NCBI RefSeq assembly: GCF_020360975.1
Contig: NW_025408685.1
Location: 62,001-126,000 of the forward strand
Source of the DNA: Hirsutella rhossiliensis
Taxonomy: Eukaryota > Ascomycota > Sordariomycetes > Hypocreales > Ophiocordycipitaceae
Length of the DNA: 64,000 nucleotides
Reading direction: 5' to 3'
The position numbers and the translations under genes were made by a program. Shown here in pieces: positions 45,230-56,310 of this stretch; position 1 is the first letter of the stretch; each line of letters begins with the position of its first letter. The notes beneath the pieces were generated by a model, which saw nothing but the letters and a program-made list of their open reading frames with translations, searched no databases and was not told the DNA's origin.

Positions 45230-45781
45230 TCCAAGGCCAGGAGGGGAGAACGACTCTTCGTTCGGATTCGCCACGGGCCCGGCGCGCACTTGGTTAACGA
45301 TCATAAGCCCCTGATTGCCTTCACCACCGGCTCCGGCATCGCACCCTTGCGGGGTCTTTTGCAGGCCAGGTCCGCCATTGCGGCCGATCGGCCAGCCGCG
45401 AGCAAAATGATGGAGTTAAAGATGGGAAAGACGAGCCGAGAGGATTCGATATCCTTGTTCCTTGGCTTCAGGCCCGGCGACGCCGACATCGTTGCCGAGT
45501 CCACCCACGAAGCCTTGGCACTGGAGCTGGTGGATATGCTACACTTGACGCCGAGCAACCCGGAAAAGAACCGAGCTCAGGATAAGATATTCAAAGAGGG
45601 GGTTGCGAACCAGATACGGAATAAGATTCGAGACGAGGGAGCAAGCGTCTTTGTTTGTGCGTCGAAAGAGGCGGCGGATGACTTTGCGCGGAATCTTGAA
45701 GCAATTGTGGGAGTCAAGTCCATCAGAGAGGTTCTGGGCGAGAGATGGGTCGAGGAGGTCTACGTATTCACTGAGGCCTGA
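45230..45781 (+). pseudogene. C-terminal part of a flavoprotein reductase, 5' truncated
   Basis: The frame holds LIAFTTGSGIAPLRGLLQAR (NAD(P)-binding GxGIAP motif), LFLGFRPGDADI, QDKIFKEGVANQIRNKIRDE and ASVFVCASKEAADDFA, ending at a TGA at 45779-45781. This is the distal NAD(P)H-binding half of an FNR/cytochrome P450 reductase-type enzyme, possibly the reductase tail of a CYP505-like fusion. The 5' part is absent: the frame enters directly from the hAT end at 45229, and the DNA on the other side of that hAT is Copia protease. Confidence 0.8.
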
Positions 45782-46687
45782 TAAAAGTCGTGGAACTATA
45801 ACAGAAACGCAATGTCGTTTACAGCACGAGAACGAGTCCCTTGCTTTAACCTACTCTGTATAAACGTCGTCTCTTCGTCTGCATCTCCGTACTTCCCCGA
45901 AGGTGCTACGTATGAATAAAGCTTCTTGCGATGGAGCGCCGGGGACCGATATCAGATGTCAAAGGCAAATTAGACCTTGTGTATGGAGAGGGGAGTTCAC
46001 GACAAGGACAAGGTCGACTTTAAAGTCATGAAAAGTAGGAAAAGTCTTACTTTGATTGTTCTTAGACAAATTTTGTCCAACACAGCCACTCGCGAAGAAG
46101 TCGAGCCTCGGGCTATCCATCTACCCGCCGCCCGAGGAGCCCGGAACATCTGGATACCGTTATCGCTCAGCTCACGATCTGCAGAAGTCCCCTTTGACGT
46201 AGGGCAAAGATATTCGCCATCTTTAGTGGTTTATTCACCATCGACTTTATGTACTGCTCCACACCGAAGTCGGTTAAGTTGGTCATTGCTTAGCTTTTCT
46301 CGCGTCTCCAGTCAAACCCGGATTCCTGTCTGTTCGGGCGAACACAGTGCGACACCAAGCCTTACTCGACACCAATTGACGCGAGTTGCCTCTTGTGCGT
46401 CCCGTGTAGTTATGTCTCCATGCAAGCAAGGGGGGTAATTACGTAAAAGATGGGACGACGCCTTTGCGAGAAGCCGTATGGGGAAACTTCTTGGAGGCTG
46501 CTGGCCCACAGCATTGCAAAACCGTGGAACCTATGGAGAGCGCAGCCGTAATTAGAGATCCCGTTTGAACGGCAAGGCTACCTCAGCGGATTTTGACATC
46601 GGCCCGACCGATTATCAGCAGAATGGGGAGCAATGAGACTGTATAAGTTTATTCAAAATCTTAAAGCTTTCGATGGCCCACTTCAGC
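45782..46687. other. Spacer between hAT copies, no gene recognised
   Basis: It holds the probable 3' end of the reductase fragment (ATGAATAAAGC near 45911 could be a polyadenylation signal) and nothing else I can identify. An open frame at about 45977-46438 has no motif. Confidence 0.4.
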
Positions 46688-49600
46688 CAATGCTCCTAAT
46701 AGTGTGGCCAGTGCGTTTGGACCCCTCAAACTGCTCATTCAGTGCGTGTGACTTGGCCGCACTACACTACCAGTGTGCCTGAGATGTTCAAACTGAACTA
46801 TTAGTCTGTTCGTCACGGCCAAACTGAACTACAGTGCAAACTGTGGTCTACACTATTAGTGTGAACATATAGTCTGACATTTGGCATTGCACCCGTCGCA
46901 CCTGCAAGGTTGCCTTCAAGTTTTCCAGCGCCCTCACCGAATTGCCTGCCTTACCTGCAGCCTCGCCCCTTTCCTGAATCAGAGGCTCAGACCCGGTACC
47001 GGTGGCTTCCGGATCGATATAGCGACACTGGAATCCATAATTAGACAATCTTCATCTGACGAAACAGAAATCTTACCTCGGATGGGAGTATCAGAGCGCT
47101 CCGGTCCCAGGATCGTAGGCATTCCAAGAGATTTAAAGTTTCAATGTTCATAGATCCTCGCTGGTCGGTTACCGAAAGTTTGGCTTTGGAGAAGAGCCGC
47201 TCTGTCTCAGTAGACATAGGCGCAATCGATAGAAGGTCAATGGCCATCAAAGATAAGTTGGGAACCGTCGCCGCTGCGCTGACTCTAACCACCATTTCAA
47301 CGGATCCGATACCATCACCACAGGCTCGCGGCAATACACTTCGTACTCGTCGTCATCCATGTTGAAAATCGTAGCCTTTGCTCTTTCATCCACATTTTGT
47401 ACCCATTTGGTCGTCTTGCACTTGGCTCTTGTGCGGAAGCTGGTCGAAGAACAGGGCAGGGAGTGGTAGATTTGTATGCCTCCCTCCAGAGCTCCCCTAC
47501 CCGAGCTTTAGCTCTCTCAATCCATTCATTCTTGTCGTCCCAAGTCTTCTCCATATATGCCCACTTGAGGGAAGGATTTAATACCGTCGCTGCTGAATAG
47601 ACTGGCGAATCTTCCGTCAATTCGTAGTAGTCGGCTAATTTGGCCCATGTCGTCTCCATCATTGTAGCCAAGTGGGGGATGGTAGTGGCCTCCTTGGCCG
47701 CTTCAATGTGATGCAAGAGATAGTCCATGGTTGGCAGAACGTCAGAGATGGAATTGCCGGTGCCTTCGTTGGCCATTGTAGCGTCGTGAAAAGGTTCGAG
47801 AAATTTGTGAATTTCAGCCAGAGTAACCCAGTCAGAGGAAGTCAGAGCATCGTCTTGCAGGGCAGGCTCTTGAGCACAAAATATGGTGATGCCTTGACGG
47901 ACTTTTGTTCTAAGGGCCCACTCAACCATGCTATGCCACGAATTCCAACGAGTGTCATTGTCGCGCCGTAGCCGTAGACCGTCAGTGAGACCAGTGAATG
48001 TCTGAAGTCGCTGGGAGTCCAGGTGATGTAGACCACGATATTATGCAATTTGCCTATCGCCCCTCGCTTTCTCCATTGCTTAACTTCGTCGTCGGACGGT
48101 CCGTGGTAGGAATCTGCTGTGGGTGGTCGCTTTCCTATGAGGAACTCCATCACGGCCAGGTTAATGATGTGGCCGAAACAGCGAAGTCGGTGAGGAAGAG
48201 GATCGTAGAAAACTTCGAACTCGTGCTCCAAGTCGTCGGAGACTTTGTCGATCATGGTATTCATGTTGGTGGCATTATCCATCATAAAGTATCCAACTTT
48301 TGTCGCTATTCCATATTCTCGTATGAACTCCATGATGGCTTCTGCCATGTTCTCGCCGCTGTGCTGTCCTTCCAATTCTTTTATCCTCACCACCAGGGAC
48401 TGCAGACCATGATCTTCGGTAACGAATTGAACTGTAAACCCTATTACGCCCAAACAATTCGGCGATGTCCAATTGTCTGGAACAATGTGGATTGACGAGA
48501 GAGCATTCTGCAGAGCTCGCTTTACAAACTCCTTTTTGTTGTCGTAGCCCCATTGTAAGTCATTTTTAACCGTGTCGCCGGACCTCGGAGGAGATCATCG
48601 GCGGCCGGACGGATATACCGGATAAAGTCGCGAAAGGCCGGCTGCTCAACATGAGCAAATGAGAGGCTGCAGGCTACTGTATAACGGCAGTACAGTTCGC
48701 GGAGAGTCGCTTGGTCTAGGCATCTACCTCTGCGGTCGCCTTGCGTTTCTTGGTGGAGACCAAAGTTCCATTGGCCAGGAATGCGGTGATGTCTCCGAGG
48801 CGACTTTGCGTCACTTCCCGCCTGGTCTCCTGCCGCCCAGAAATAATGATATTGTGCTCCTTTCGCAAATGATTGACGATGGCGGACGACCCACCACAGT
48901 AATTGTATTTCTTCGCTCTTTTCTTGTCGAAGCAGGGCTGGCAATGCCACCATTTCGTTCCATTGGAATCAACCCAAGCTGCCGGAATACTCCTACCTTC
49001 TTCTCTTCGACAATACTGCCAAATAGGAGACGTCTTTCGGCGGTAGACGCTAAGGACAGGCGAAGAGGATGGTGCCGGTGACGGGGAAGCCGCTGTCCCA
49101 CTAATAAGGTCAGAATCATCTATATAGGTGCCAGCCTCGGAGTGATCCACGATGGAGGACATGATCCTCTAGGGAATGCACTAGACCATAAGAGTGGCGA
49201 TCATGGGAATCTGGCGGAGAGCAGGATTGGTGGGATAAACCGGATTGTTTGTGGCAGCTCCGGTCAGATCATTCTGTGGTGGACAACTTCCTCTTTTTGA
49301 CCACCCTAGGAAGTCCTAGTGATTTGGTTTGGACCACAGAATCCAATTAATTTGAGTTTGCCGGCCAATGATCGGTCATATCCCTTTAGCGTCGGCGCAC
49401 GACGAAACTTTACATCGTCGCGAATTGTTCCGTACGTGCTCGCTTCGCGCTCGTCTCGCGCTCATCTCGTGCCAGCCAAGCGACACGCCCCAGTGTTCCT
49501 AACGTCGGCATCCAATTTGCGTACGCAACGGCGGTGGAGATCCTCAGTTGAGCCTCGACGAGAAGAGCATCAGAAGGCTTGCGGTGCATCGACCTATGAA

Positions 49601-50294
49601 GCTAATGATTGGTGTAGCTGGGGCCGTAGAAGTGTGGCCGAGGCTCAATCTGCGCTTTGGACTGTAACCCGACTGACAAACTTGAACAAATTGGCAGGGC
49701 AACATCCGGTATAATGGGTTTTCTCGACCAGAAACGATAACTTAGCAACATGTTTTGATAGCATAATAAAGTCAATAACAGGCGGAAGCTCTTAGCAAAG
49801 CTTGTGTTTAGACGCTTACCAGTATGCTTAATTACAACGGAAAGAAGCGAATGTATTGGCATCTCAACTGCTTCGCATAAATATTGACGAGCCAGCCTGC
49901 CTCCTACCCTAGAGATGACAGATAGGTTAGAGGCTACCTGGCACCCCGCCTTTATACGGTGACATAACGGGTATATCATAACTCCCGACCGGGGTTCCGC
50001 CACTTGGATAATACGCACTTCGTCTTACAGGTTATACATGTTTTTCGTTGAAATCAATCCGAAACCCTATTTCAAGGTAGTAAAATCCGGGTTGCTGGTA
50101 ATCATGGGGCGCACTAATAGTGCAACTATTAGTCTGGACCCTTGCACTGAACTACCCGTTCAGTTTGGGCAAGCTACACTGAACCACCAGTGTGGTGTGA
50201 GAAACGCACACTACACTAATAGTGCGGCACTAATAGTGTAAACCACAGTGTGCACTAATAGTCCTCTTAATGGTCCACACTATTAGGAGCGCTG
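46688..50294 (-). mobile_element. hAT transposon copy 2 (3,607 bp), right arm of palindrome
   Basis: The element is flanked by the perfect 8-bp duplication ACTTCAGC (46680-46687 and 50295-50302), as hAT elements create. Ends start with CA, also usual. It is inverted relative to copy 1 with a 1,458-bp spacer, 3' ends facing each other. Confidence 0.93.
47041..49162 (-). pseudogene. hAT transposase, copy 2
   Basis: Same protein as copy 1. Here the N-terminus is in frame from an ATG at 49162 (MSSIVDH), but one C is missing near 48718 and another near 48590 compared with copy 1. The region broken by indels in copy 1 (around WVTLAEIHKFLEPFHDATMA) is open here. The frameshift near the VVYITWTP segment is common to both, so both descend from a copy that was already inactive or had an unrecognised intron there. 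Confidence 0.85.
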
Positions 50295-50418
50295 ACTTCA
50301 GCCAGGCTGCTTATATGTTAAACATGAAGTGGGCAGAACTCAGTGATCGTACGTGGTGATGAACCTCATGAGATGAAATGTAAGTATATAGGAGATAGGT
50401 TCTTAAGGCTTAAAGTCA

Positions 50419-50822
50419 TTATCAATAAGTCTTACTATTTGCATAGATAAAATTCTCTATTTATATAGAATTTCTTAAAATCCTCTCTTTTAATTAGTAG
50501 CTAGATCCGCTTAGTAATTAATACTTAACTTCGTATATCTTTTAAGTCCCTTAAAAGTCGCGATCTTACACGTCGCACTCACCTCGTGCGGGAGATAAAC
50601 CCCCACAGTAGGGCCCCTCTCCAAGGGGGACCCGTCCCCTACTAGCTCGGGTGCTCGAGTGCGCTTGTTCGTAATCTAGGCCTTCTTAGTAGGTGAGGGA
50701 GGTAGGCAAAGTATATGCAGTACCTTGAAGTAATATTAAGGTACTTTAAGTTTAGGTGTTCTATATAATTATATATAAGTAGAGAATTTTATCTATGTAA
50801 ATAGTAAGGTCTTATTAATAGC
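50419..50822. mobile_element. 404-bp MITE with ~50-bp inverted repeats and 8-bp TSD
   Basis: TAAAGTCA stands at 50411-50418 and 50823-50830. Inside, TTACTATTTGCATAGATAAA plus ATTCTCTA on the left pairs with its complement at 50780-50810 on the right. The arms are AT-rich, the middle (50570-50680) GC-rich. An 8-bp duplication points to hAT-type mobilisation, but the tips do not resemble the 3.6-kb hAT here. It lies about 145 bp upstream of the hydrolase pseudogene. Confidence 0.8.
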
Positions 50823-50967
50823 TAAAGTCAGTATGCCCTCTAGAACGCCGTATAAAGAGACTGATTGGTCTTCAATAGCACAGGGCTGAAGTAGGGCTTT
50901 ACCATCATCGACACTTGAATTTTCACCTCCTATTATCTTAAAGCATATCGCGTACAAGCCAGGAACC

Positions 50968-52035
50968 ATGAAGACTACTATCCTACTCGCGGCTCTTATT
51001 GCTTCTGTTGGAGCTTTGGCTCCGTTTTCAATGCGGGAATCACATGAACCTGTAGGTTCCATCATATCGCATCTTGATTTTGTACGCCGAGTCCCTGACG
51101 AGCAGTCCAAGCCACTAGCAGGATCTGCCTCGCTGCCACCGCGCCGAATGGAGGATAATGATTGCGACCACCTCAAAGGAGCCGGCAAGCTTATTCCCAA
51201 CGACCCTCGAGTCCGATACGCCTCGGCCGAGATCCACGGCAACACCTACCACTACATAATCGGCGAACCCGGGTCCATGCCCCTATTAGCACTGTCTTTT
51301 TGATCCACGGCTTCCCGATTTGGGGTTTGGCTGGCGTTATCAGGTGCCATACCTCATGTGTCTAGGCTATCGAGTCGTAGCTCCGGACATGCTTGGTTAT
51401 GCTGGCAGCTCTAGGCCGGACGACCTACACCAGTTGTCACTGCAAAGCATGTCGGCGGATCTCGAAGAATTGGCCAACCGAATTGCGAAGGGCGAGCAGA
51501 TCATTCTCGGCGGTCACGACTGGGGCAGTCACCTTGCTTGGCGGGTTGCCATGTGGCACCCCGGCTTGGTCAAGGCCATCTTCAGCGTCTGTACGCCCTT
51601 CTTGCTACCCATGAAGCCTTACATGGCCATTGAGGATCTGGTGGCCGGACCGTATAAGCATCTCACCTATATGCTTCAGTTCATAGGGCCCGAGATTGAA
51701 GTCGCCATTCGGGAACGAGAAGATGTGCGTCAGTTTCTGAACGCCATGTACGACGGTCTTGACCCACAGGGTGAGCCAGCTTGGCATGCAACCAACGGCG
51801 TTTCCCCTCAAGAAGCTGCCTACCCTCTCGCGAAGTGTCTGGCTTTCGGAGGACGAATTGAGCTACTATGCGGACCAGTTCATGCTTCAAGAAGCTCCGC
51901 GGATGCGGGGGCCTCTCAACTGGTACAGAACTCGCAAGATTGATTGGGAGGAAGAGCAGATGCTGGCAAACAAGCCCATTACGCTTGAGACGCCGACGCT
52001 CTTTATAGGGCCCAATTATCTATACACCTCCTTTT
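50968..52035 (+). pseudogene. Secreted epoxide hydrolase-like alpha/beta hydrolase, broken and truncated
   Basis: It begins with a signal peptide (MKTTILLAALIASVGALA). Then come NTYHYIIGEP, STVFLIHGFP (oxyanion HGFP), LGFGWRYQVPYLM, GYRVVAPDMLGYAGS and LGGHDWGSHLAWRVAMWHP with the nucleophile Asp of GGHDWG. A cap-region remnant and TLFIGPN follow. Frames break near 51282, 51316 and 51830 by single bases. The C-terminal part with the catalytic His is missing because a MULE begins at 52036. The family hydrolyses epoxides or related substrates; this copy cannot. Confidence 0.85.
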
Positions 52036-54594
52036 ATTAACTGTACACCAAAAAGTGGATCAACTGTGGCTGGGTCAGGCGCAGTGCCGATGCCGCTAAT
52101 TTTGGTGCGCCCATTCCCGGCCGGCCAGCTGGCCAGTTCGTGATGCTTGCGTAACAACATCCTGTAACCGTAACTATCAGCAATACCATCAAAACTGAAG
52201 CTATTCGCACCGCGTTTTCTGCCCTTACGAGCCCGAATCATGGAGTCGCTTACGAAGACACTATTCCCGACCTTCCAGGCCGCGATGGAAGCCGCCGATA
52301 CCGTTGCTGAGGCTGAGGGCTACGCCCTACACATTCGAACATCGAAGCGGGATAACGCTGGCCAACGCAAGTCTGCACTTGTTCGTTGTATCAAGGCCGG
52401 CCCCTACGAAAATCGGAAGGATAAAGCTGCTCATATCTCTCGTCGTCGCCTCAATACAGCAACCCAGAAAACAGACTGTGAATTTCGCCTCTCGTTGAAG
52501 GAAAAACGCGGTTACTGGACTATCTCTTATCTTCACGATGTTCACAATCATCGCCTTGTTGATGACCCGATGGTCTTTCCGAAGTACCGGGCGCTTGTTA
52601 TCCAGAAGTATCGCGACGACATTATCCGGAAGTTTAATAACAATACCCGGCCGACCGATATTGCTGGCGAGCTTCGTGACCTGGTTCACGACGATCCTCG
52701 TTTAGCCGGTATCACGGCTCAAGACGTGAGTAACGCCTTGGCTAGGCACCGTCAGGAAGAACTAGCTGGCCGTACGCCTCTTCAGTTTCTCTACGACCGG
52801 CTAGATAAGTCCGACTTCTTTCATCGAGATAGTCGTGATCCCCAGGGCCGGCTAACTGGGCTATTTCTCGCGCCTCGTGCTACCTTCCATCGATGGCGTC
52901 AGCATCACGATGTCCTCGTCCTCGACTGTACCTACAAGACGAACCGATTCAATATGCCGTTATTGAATATCTGCGCGGCCACTCGAGATAACAAAACGTT
53001 CTCTATTGCCTCTATCTTCTTGAACGGCGAGACCGAGTCCCATTACTATTGGGCTATCTCGTTGCTGCTAGTCCTTTGCGAGAAGGAGTCGATCCCATTT
53101 CAAGGGTCACTGTCACGGACCGAGATACTGCGTTGCTTAAGGCGTTAGATAGCTTTCGCGAGCTTCAAAACAGTACTAACCTTCTCTGCACGTGGCATAT
53201 TAACCAGAATGTCGTTGCGAAATGCAAGCAATTTTTCCCTAAGGCATCAAAAATCGGCAATCGAGTCGTACGGGCCCCGGCATTCCAAGCGTTTCTACAA
53301 GAGTGGAACGAGATCGTCAAGTCACAAGATGTGAATAGCTTCAACGAACGTTTACGCCAATTTGAGACACCAGGCCGCCACCCGCTTGCAGCTATACAAT
53401 ACTGTTGCAATACGTGGCTAACGCCTTGGAAGGAGAAGTTTGTATCTTGTTTCGTTAATCAATATCGCCACTTCGGGCGTACAACGACCTCGATCGTCGA
53501 GGGACTTCACTCATATGAAGAAGTTCCTTTGGTCCTGTACGGGCGATTTGACGACCGTTTTCCAACGATTCGAACGCTTCTGGGGCCATCAGGCTGCTCA
53601 GATCACAGCGATAGAGAATCGAAACCTCCACAAGATATCAACGTTCTCCCTACAGGCGCCGTATATGCCGATCCGCGAGCGAGTATCGTCATATGCGTTA
53701 AAGCTACTAATAGATGAGCATCGCAAGATCCTCTAGACCCCGAAGTCAACGGGCCAAACCGCCGCCAGGTCAATGTCCTTGTAATTGGGCTACTAGTCGA
53801 GGGCTACCGTGCTGCCATCGAATCTTCGAGTCTATCAACACCAATACCTCCCTTACACTCGACGACTTCGACCCATTTTGGTATATTCCGATCGATACAA
53901 GCGCTCAGGGCACAAGCCCTACTCGGGCACCATACGAGCCACAAGTTATCAGGGCTAAGGGCCGCCCCAAGGGCTCACTCAACCTCGAAGAGTCACGGCG
54001 GTCAAGATCAACGCGGCGGGATCCGTCACATCACGAGATCGCTGAACGGCATGAGCGGGCTGAGGCTATACGACTGCCTCCTCCTCAACGGCACCAGCGG
54101 CGATGACGGGTACGGTAACGGCCGCGATGACTTCAACGGAACGAGGGCTGCGGCACATCGAGGAAAACGGCGATACGTACGAGGCAGGCACACGGATGCA
54201 ACGGGCGTATCAACAAGCCGGGCGTCAAACGCCAGTCTCTGATGATGACGATCAGCCGGTACGGCGGGAGACCCAAGACTGCATCTTCGTCGCTGGCCTC
54301 ACGGACGATGCCGCCCTTGAGGATGTATGGGATCAATTGGAATCACAGTTAGATGAAGCGGATCAGGCACGTAGTGCACTCGAAGAAGGAGGCCTGTTGT
54401 AAACACCAAAGAATAGTCTCATCAGCATAGAAAGCGCAGTACGAATAGCTTCAATTTTGGGTGCCTTATCGTTGAAGGAGAACTGTTACTACCTGGCTCT
54501 ACTTATCGTAGAGAATGTGTGCATACAAATTGGCGGTATCGGCCCTCTTCGGCCGTCAGCCACAGTTAATCCACTTTTTGGGTGTACAGTTAAT
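52036..54594 (+). mobile_element. Second MULE with 37-bp inverted repeats
   Basis: The left end ATTAACTGTACACCAAAAAG..ACTGTGGCTG (52036-52072) is inverted at 54557-54594 with a few mismatches. The inner part GTGGATCAACTGTGGCTG resembles the inner repeat of the first MULE, so the two are relatives. I could not see a target-site duplication, which suggests loss of flanking sequence. Confidence 0.85.
52240..54402 (+). pseudogene. MULE transposase, second copy, frameshifted
   Basis: From an ATG at 52240 the first 287 or so codons are open and hold a FAR1/WRKY-like zinc region (C..C..YLHDVHNHRL), LAGRTPLQFLYDRL and VLVLDCTYKTNRFNMPLLNI (first catalytic Asp). Frames shift near 53100, then VTVTDRDTALLKALD (second Asp), LLCTWHINQNVVAKCKQFFP and GRTTTSIVEGLHS; near 53513 to MKKFLWSCTGDL; near 53735 to the SWIM motif CPCNWATSRGLPCCHRIF and GRPKGSLNLEES. 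A last frame ends at 54402. It is better preserved than the first MULE. Confidence 0.88.
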
Positions 54595-54760
54595 GAAAGT
54601 GAGTGGATAGATAACTTGGGCCTTTGTTGATCCTAGGTCCTACCCGGATGGGGTAGCCGGGTGGTGGGGCCACTGCCCAATCCCGCCCACCCGAGAAAAT
54701 CATGAATCGTTTCTTGCCTTTTCCCTTCCCTCTTCATCACATCCTTATCCACTTGTGACC

Positions 54761-56281
54761 ATGCCTCAGAGAGCAATCCAACGCCGGCAAGAGCTGGTCA
54801 GAGTCCCTCATGACGAGATCCTCCGCACGTTGCAGCGTCTGGACCGCGAGGAAGCCGAAGACCGGGCCCGTCGAAGGGCTTTATCGTTAAAACGCCGTAG
54901 AGAACAGGAAGCGCTTCCAACCCAGTCGCCGAGGCCGCGGCCGATGCCGGAAACAGTCCCACTCCAACGAGGGTCTATCAACTCTATTGTACATCATCAC
55001 GAAGCTTGCTTTCACGACAAGGAGCAGGCATCAGCAACAAGATCCTGGTGCAAAGAGGTTCCACTTGCGCTCCAGGTAGAGGCTTCCAAGTCGTTCTACC
55101 AGGTGTTTACAGATGAACAGACATTACCAATTTCACATTGCGCCTTTTGCTATACTAAGTGCCCACCATGTGAACTCGCTGCTCTTCAGTGGAGAAGGTA
55201 TTTCACACCCTCGTTGATGCAGGCCACGAAGCCTCTTCAGGACTGCAGGACGTGCCTCCCACTAAGTAGCAACGCTGGGGTTAATGTTTGCCACGAGTGC
55301 CGCTCCTGCTTCGGAAATGGAAAACTGCCCAAGGCATGTTCTGTCAATAACATGTACATCGGGTGCGAGCATCGGTACCCCGTAGAGCTCGACGGCCTCT
55401 CCCCCCTGGAAGAAAGGCTGATCGCTCTCCAGGCCCCTTTCGGCCTCATCACAAAGTTCAATGTCGACAGCAAGACCCCTTCGGGTATCAATTACCGCAA
55501 ACACGTAAAGGGTCATATTGTCGTGTTTCCAAATAAGGTGGAGGACCTCGTGGCTACGGTTCTACCTCATCCCCTGCTGCAGACCATCGAAAACATTCAC
55601 ATCTCCTGGAGCGGCTCCAGCAAACCTGGCACCGCAGATGTTGGACATCTCCTTCAAGTGCGTAAATCTCGGGTGAAGGCCGCCCTATCATGGCTCCAGA
55701 GGAATAATCCCCTCTACGAGCACGTCATAATCGACCACGGGGAGATAGACGACTGGCGATATGCCGACGGCTCTAATTTCCCAACCCTCATCATACGCGA
55801 GCCGGACCATAATATACAGCATGACCCTGACCCTGTTAAGCACCATTCAAATCACTCGCTGAATTACTGGGCCAGATACTTACTGCAACGGCATGGGGGT
55901 CGATTTGCCACACATCCCGTCTTCTGTTTCTTGGTCTTCAACATCCTCCTCCGATCCTCCAACCGCCGTATCAGCATGGTTCGCGTGGCAAAGGGCTCTT
56001 TTGAGAGACTTGAACGGGTTTACAGAAGCCTGACGACCGACCGCCTGACAACGGCCGAAGATAAATTTACCTCTTGGCTGGGCCCTCGGCGGGCCGCCTT
56101 AGGGAGTAACTTAGGCGGCCAACTTAGTGGTAACCCTAGACATGCCTTCTCCCCTGCAACCCCCGCCCAACTCCAGTTCCGTTCCTCAAGGCATTGGCGG
56201 GCCCTGGAAGGGGCCGGTCTCCTGTGTGCCAAGGAGGTTTTGGCGTTACGCCACCTTTACCTCAAAGGTGCGCCACATTGA
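54761..56281 (+). CDS. DUF6570-containing protein, Helitron-derived (506 aa)
   Basis: An intact frame starts at ATG 54761. A basic N-terminus is followed by Cys pairs (HCAFCYTKCPPCELA, CRTCLP, CHECRSCF). The DUF6570 region has SPLEERLIALQAPFGLITKF, VKGHIVVFPNKVEDLVATVL and VRKSRVKAALSWLQRNNPLY. A piece of the Helitron-like N region follows (YWARYLLQRHGGRFATHPVF, LSMV-like RISMVRVAKGSFERL). In autonomous Helitrons this precedes the Rep and helicase domains, which are absent here; after about residue 430 the sequence departs from the family. It may be a transposon fragment, or a captured open frame still under use. Intactness amid decay is notable. Confidence 0.65.
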   Translation: MPQRAIQRRQELVRVPHDEILRTLQRLDREEAEDRARRRALSLKRRREQEALPTQSPRPRPMPETVPLQRGSINSIVHHHEACFHDKEQASATRSWCKEVPLALQVEASKSFYQVFTDEQTLPISHCAFCYTKCPPCELAALQWRRYFTPSLMQATKPLQDCRTCLPLSSNAGVNVCHECRSCFGNGKLPKACSVNNMYIGCEHRYPVELDGLSPLEERLIALQAPFGLITKFNVDSKTPSGINYRKHVKGHIVVFPNKVEDLVATVLPHPLLQTIENIHISWSGSSKPGTADVGHLLQVRKSRVKAALSWLQRNNPLYEHVIIDHGEIDDWRYADGSNFPTLIIREPDHNIQHDPDPVKHHSNHSLNYWARYLLQRHGGRFATHPVFCFLVFNILLRSSNRRISMVRVAKGSFERLERVYRSLTTDRLTTAEDKFTSWLGPRRAALGSNLGGQLSGNPRHAFSPATPAQLQFRSSRHWRALEGAGLLCAKEVLALRHLYLKGAPH

Positions 56282-56310
56282 CCCACTTTGGGGTGGCAGA
56301 TTAGTGGGAG
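56276..56310. repeat. MULE-like terminal repeat scrap at the DUF6570 stop
   Basis: CACATTGACCCACTTTGGGG on the plus strand resembles the inverted repeat of the first MULE (CACAGATTGACCCACTATGG) and the second (CACAGTTAATCCACTTTTTG). A matching left end upstream of the DUF6570 frame was not found. Confidence 0.5.

Noticed and set aside
45977..46438. 153-codon frame in the hAT spacer
   Set aside because: No recognisable motif and no support beyond being open.
41623..50294. Palindrome as a long-read fold-back artefact
   Set aside because: The arms differ at many scattered positions, the right copy has its own target duplication, and the spacer and both outer flanks are unique.
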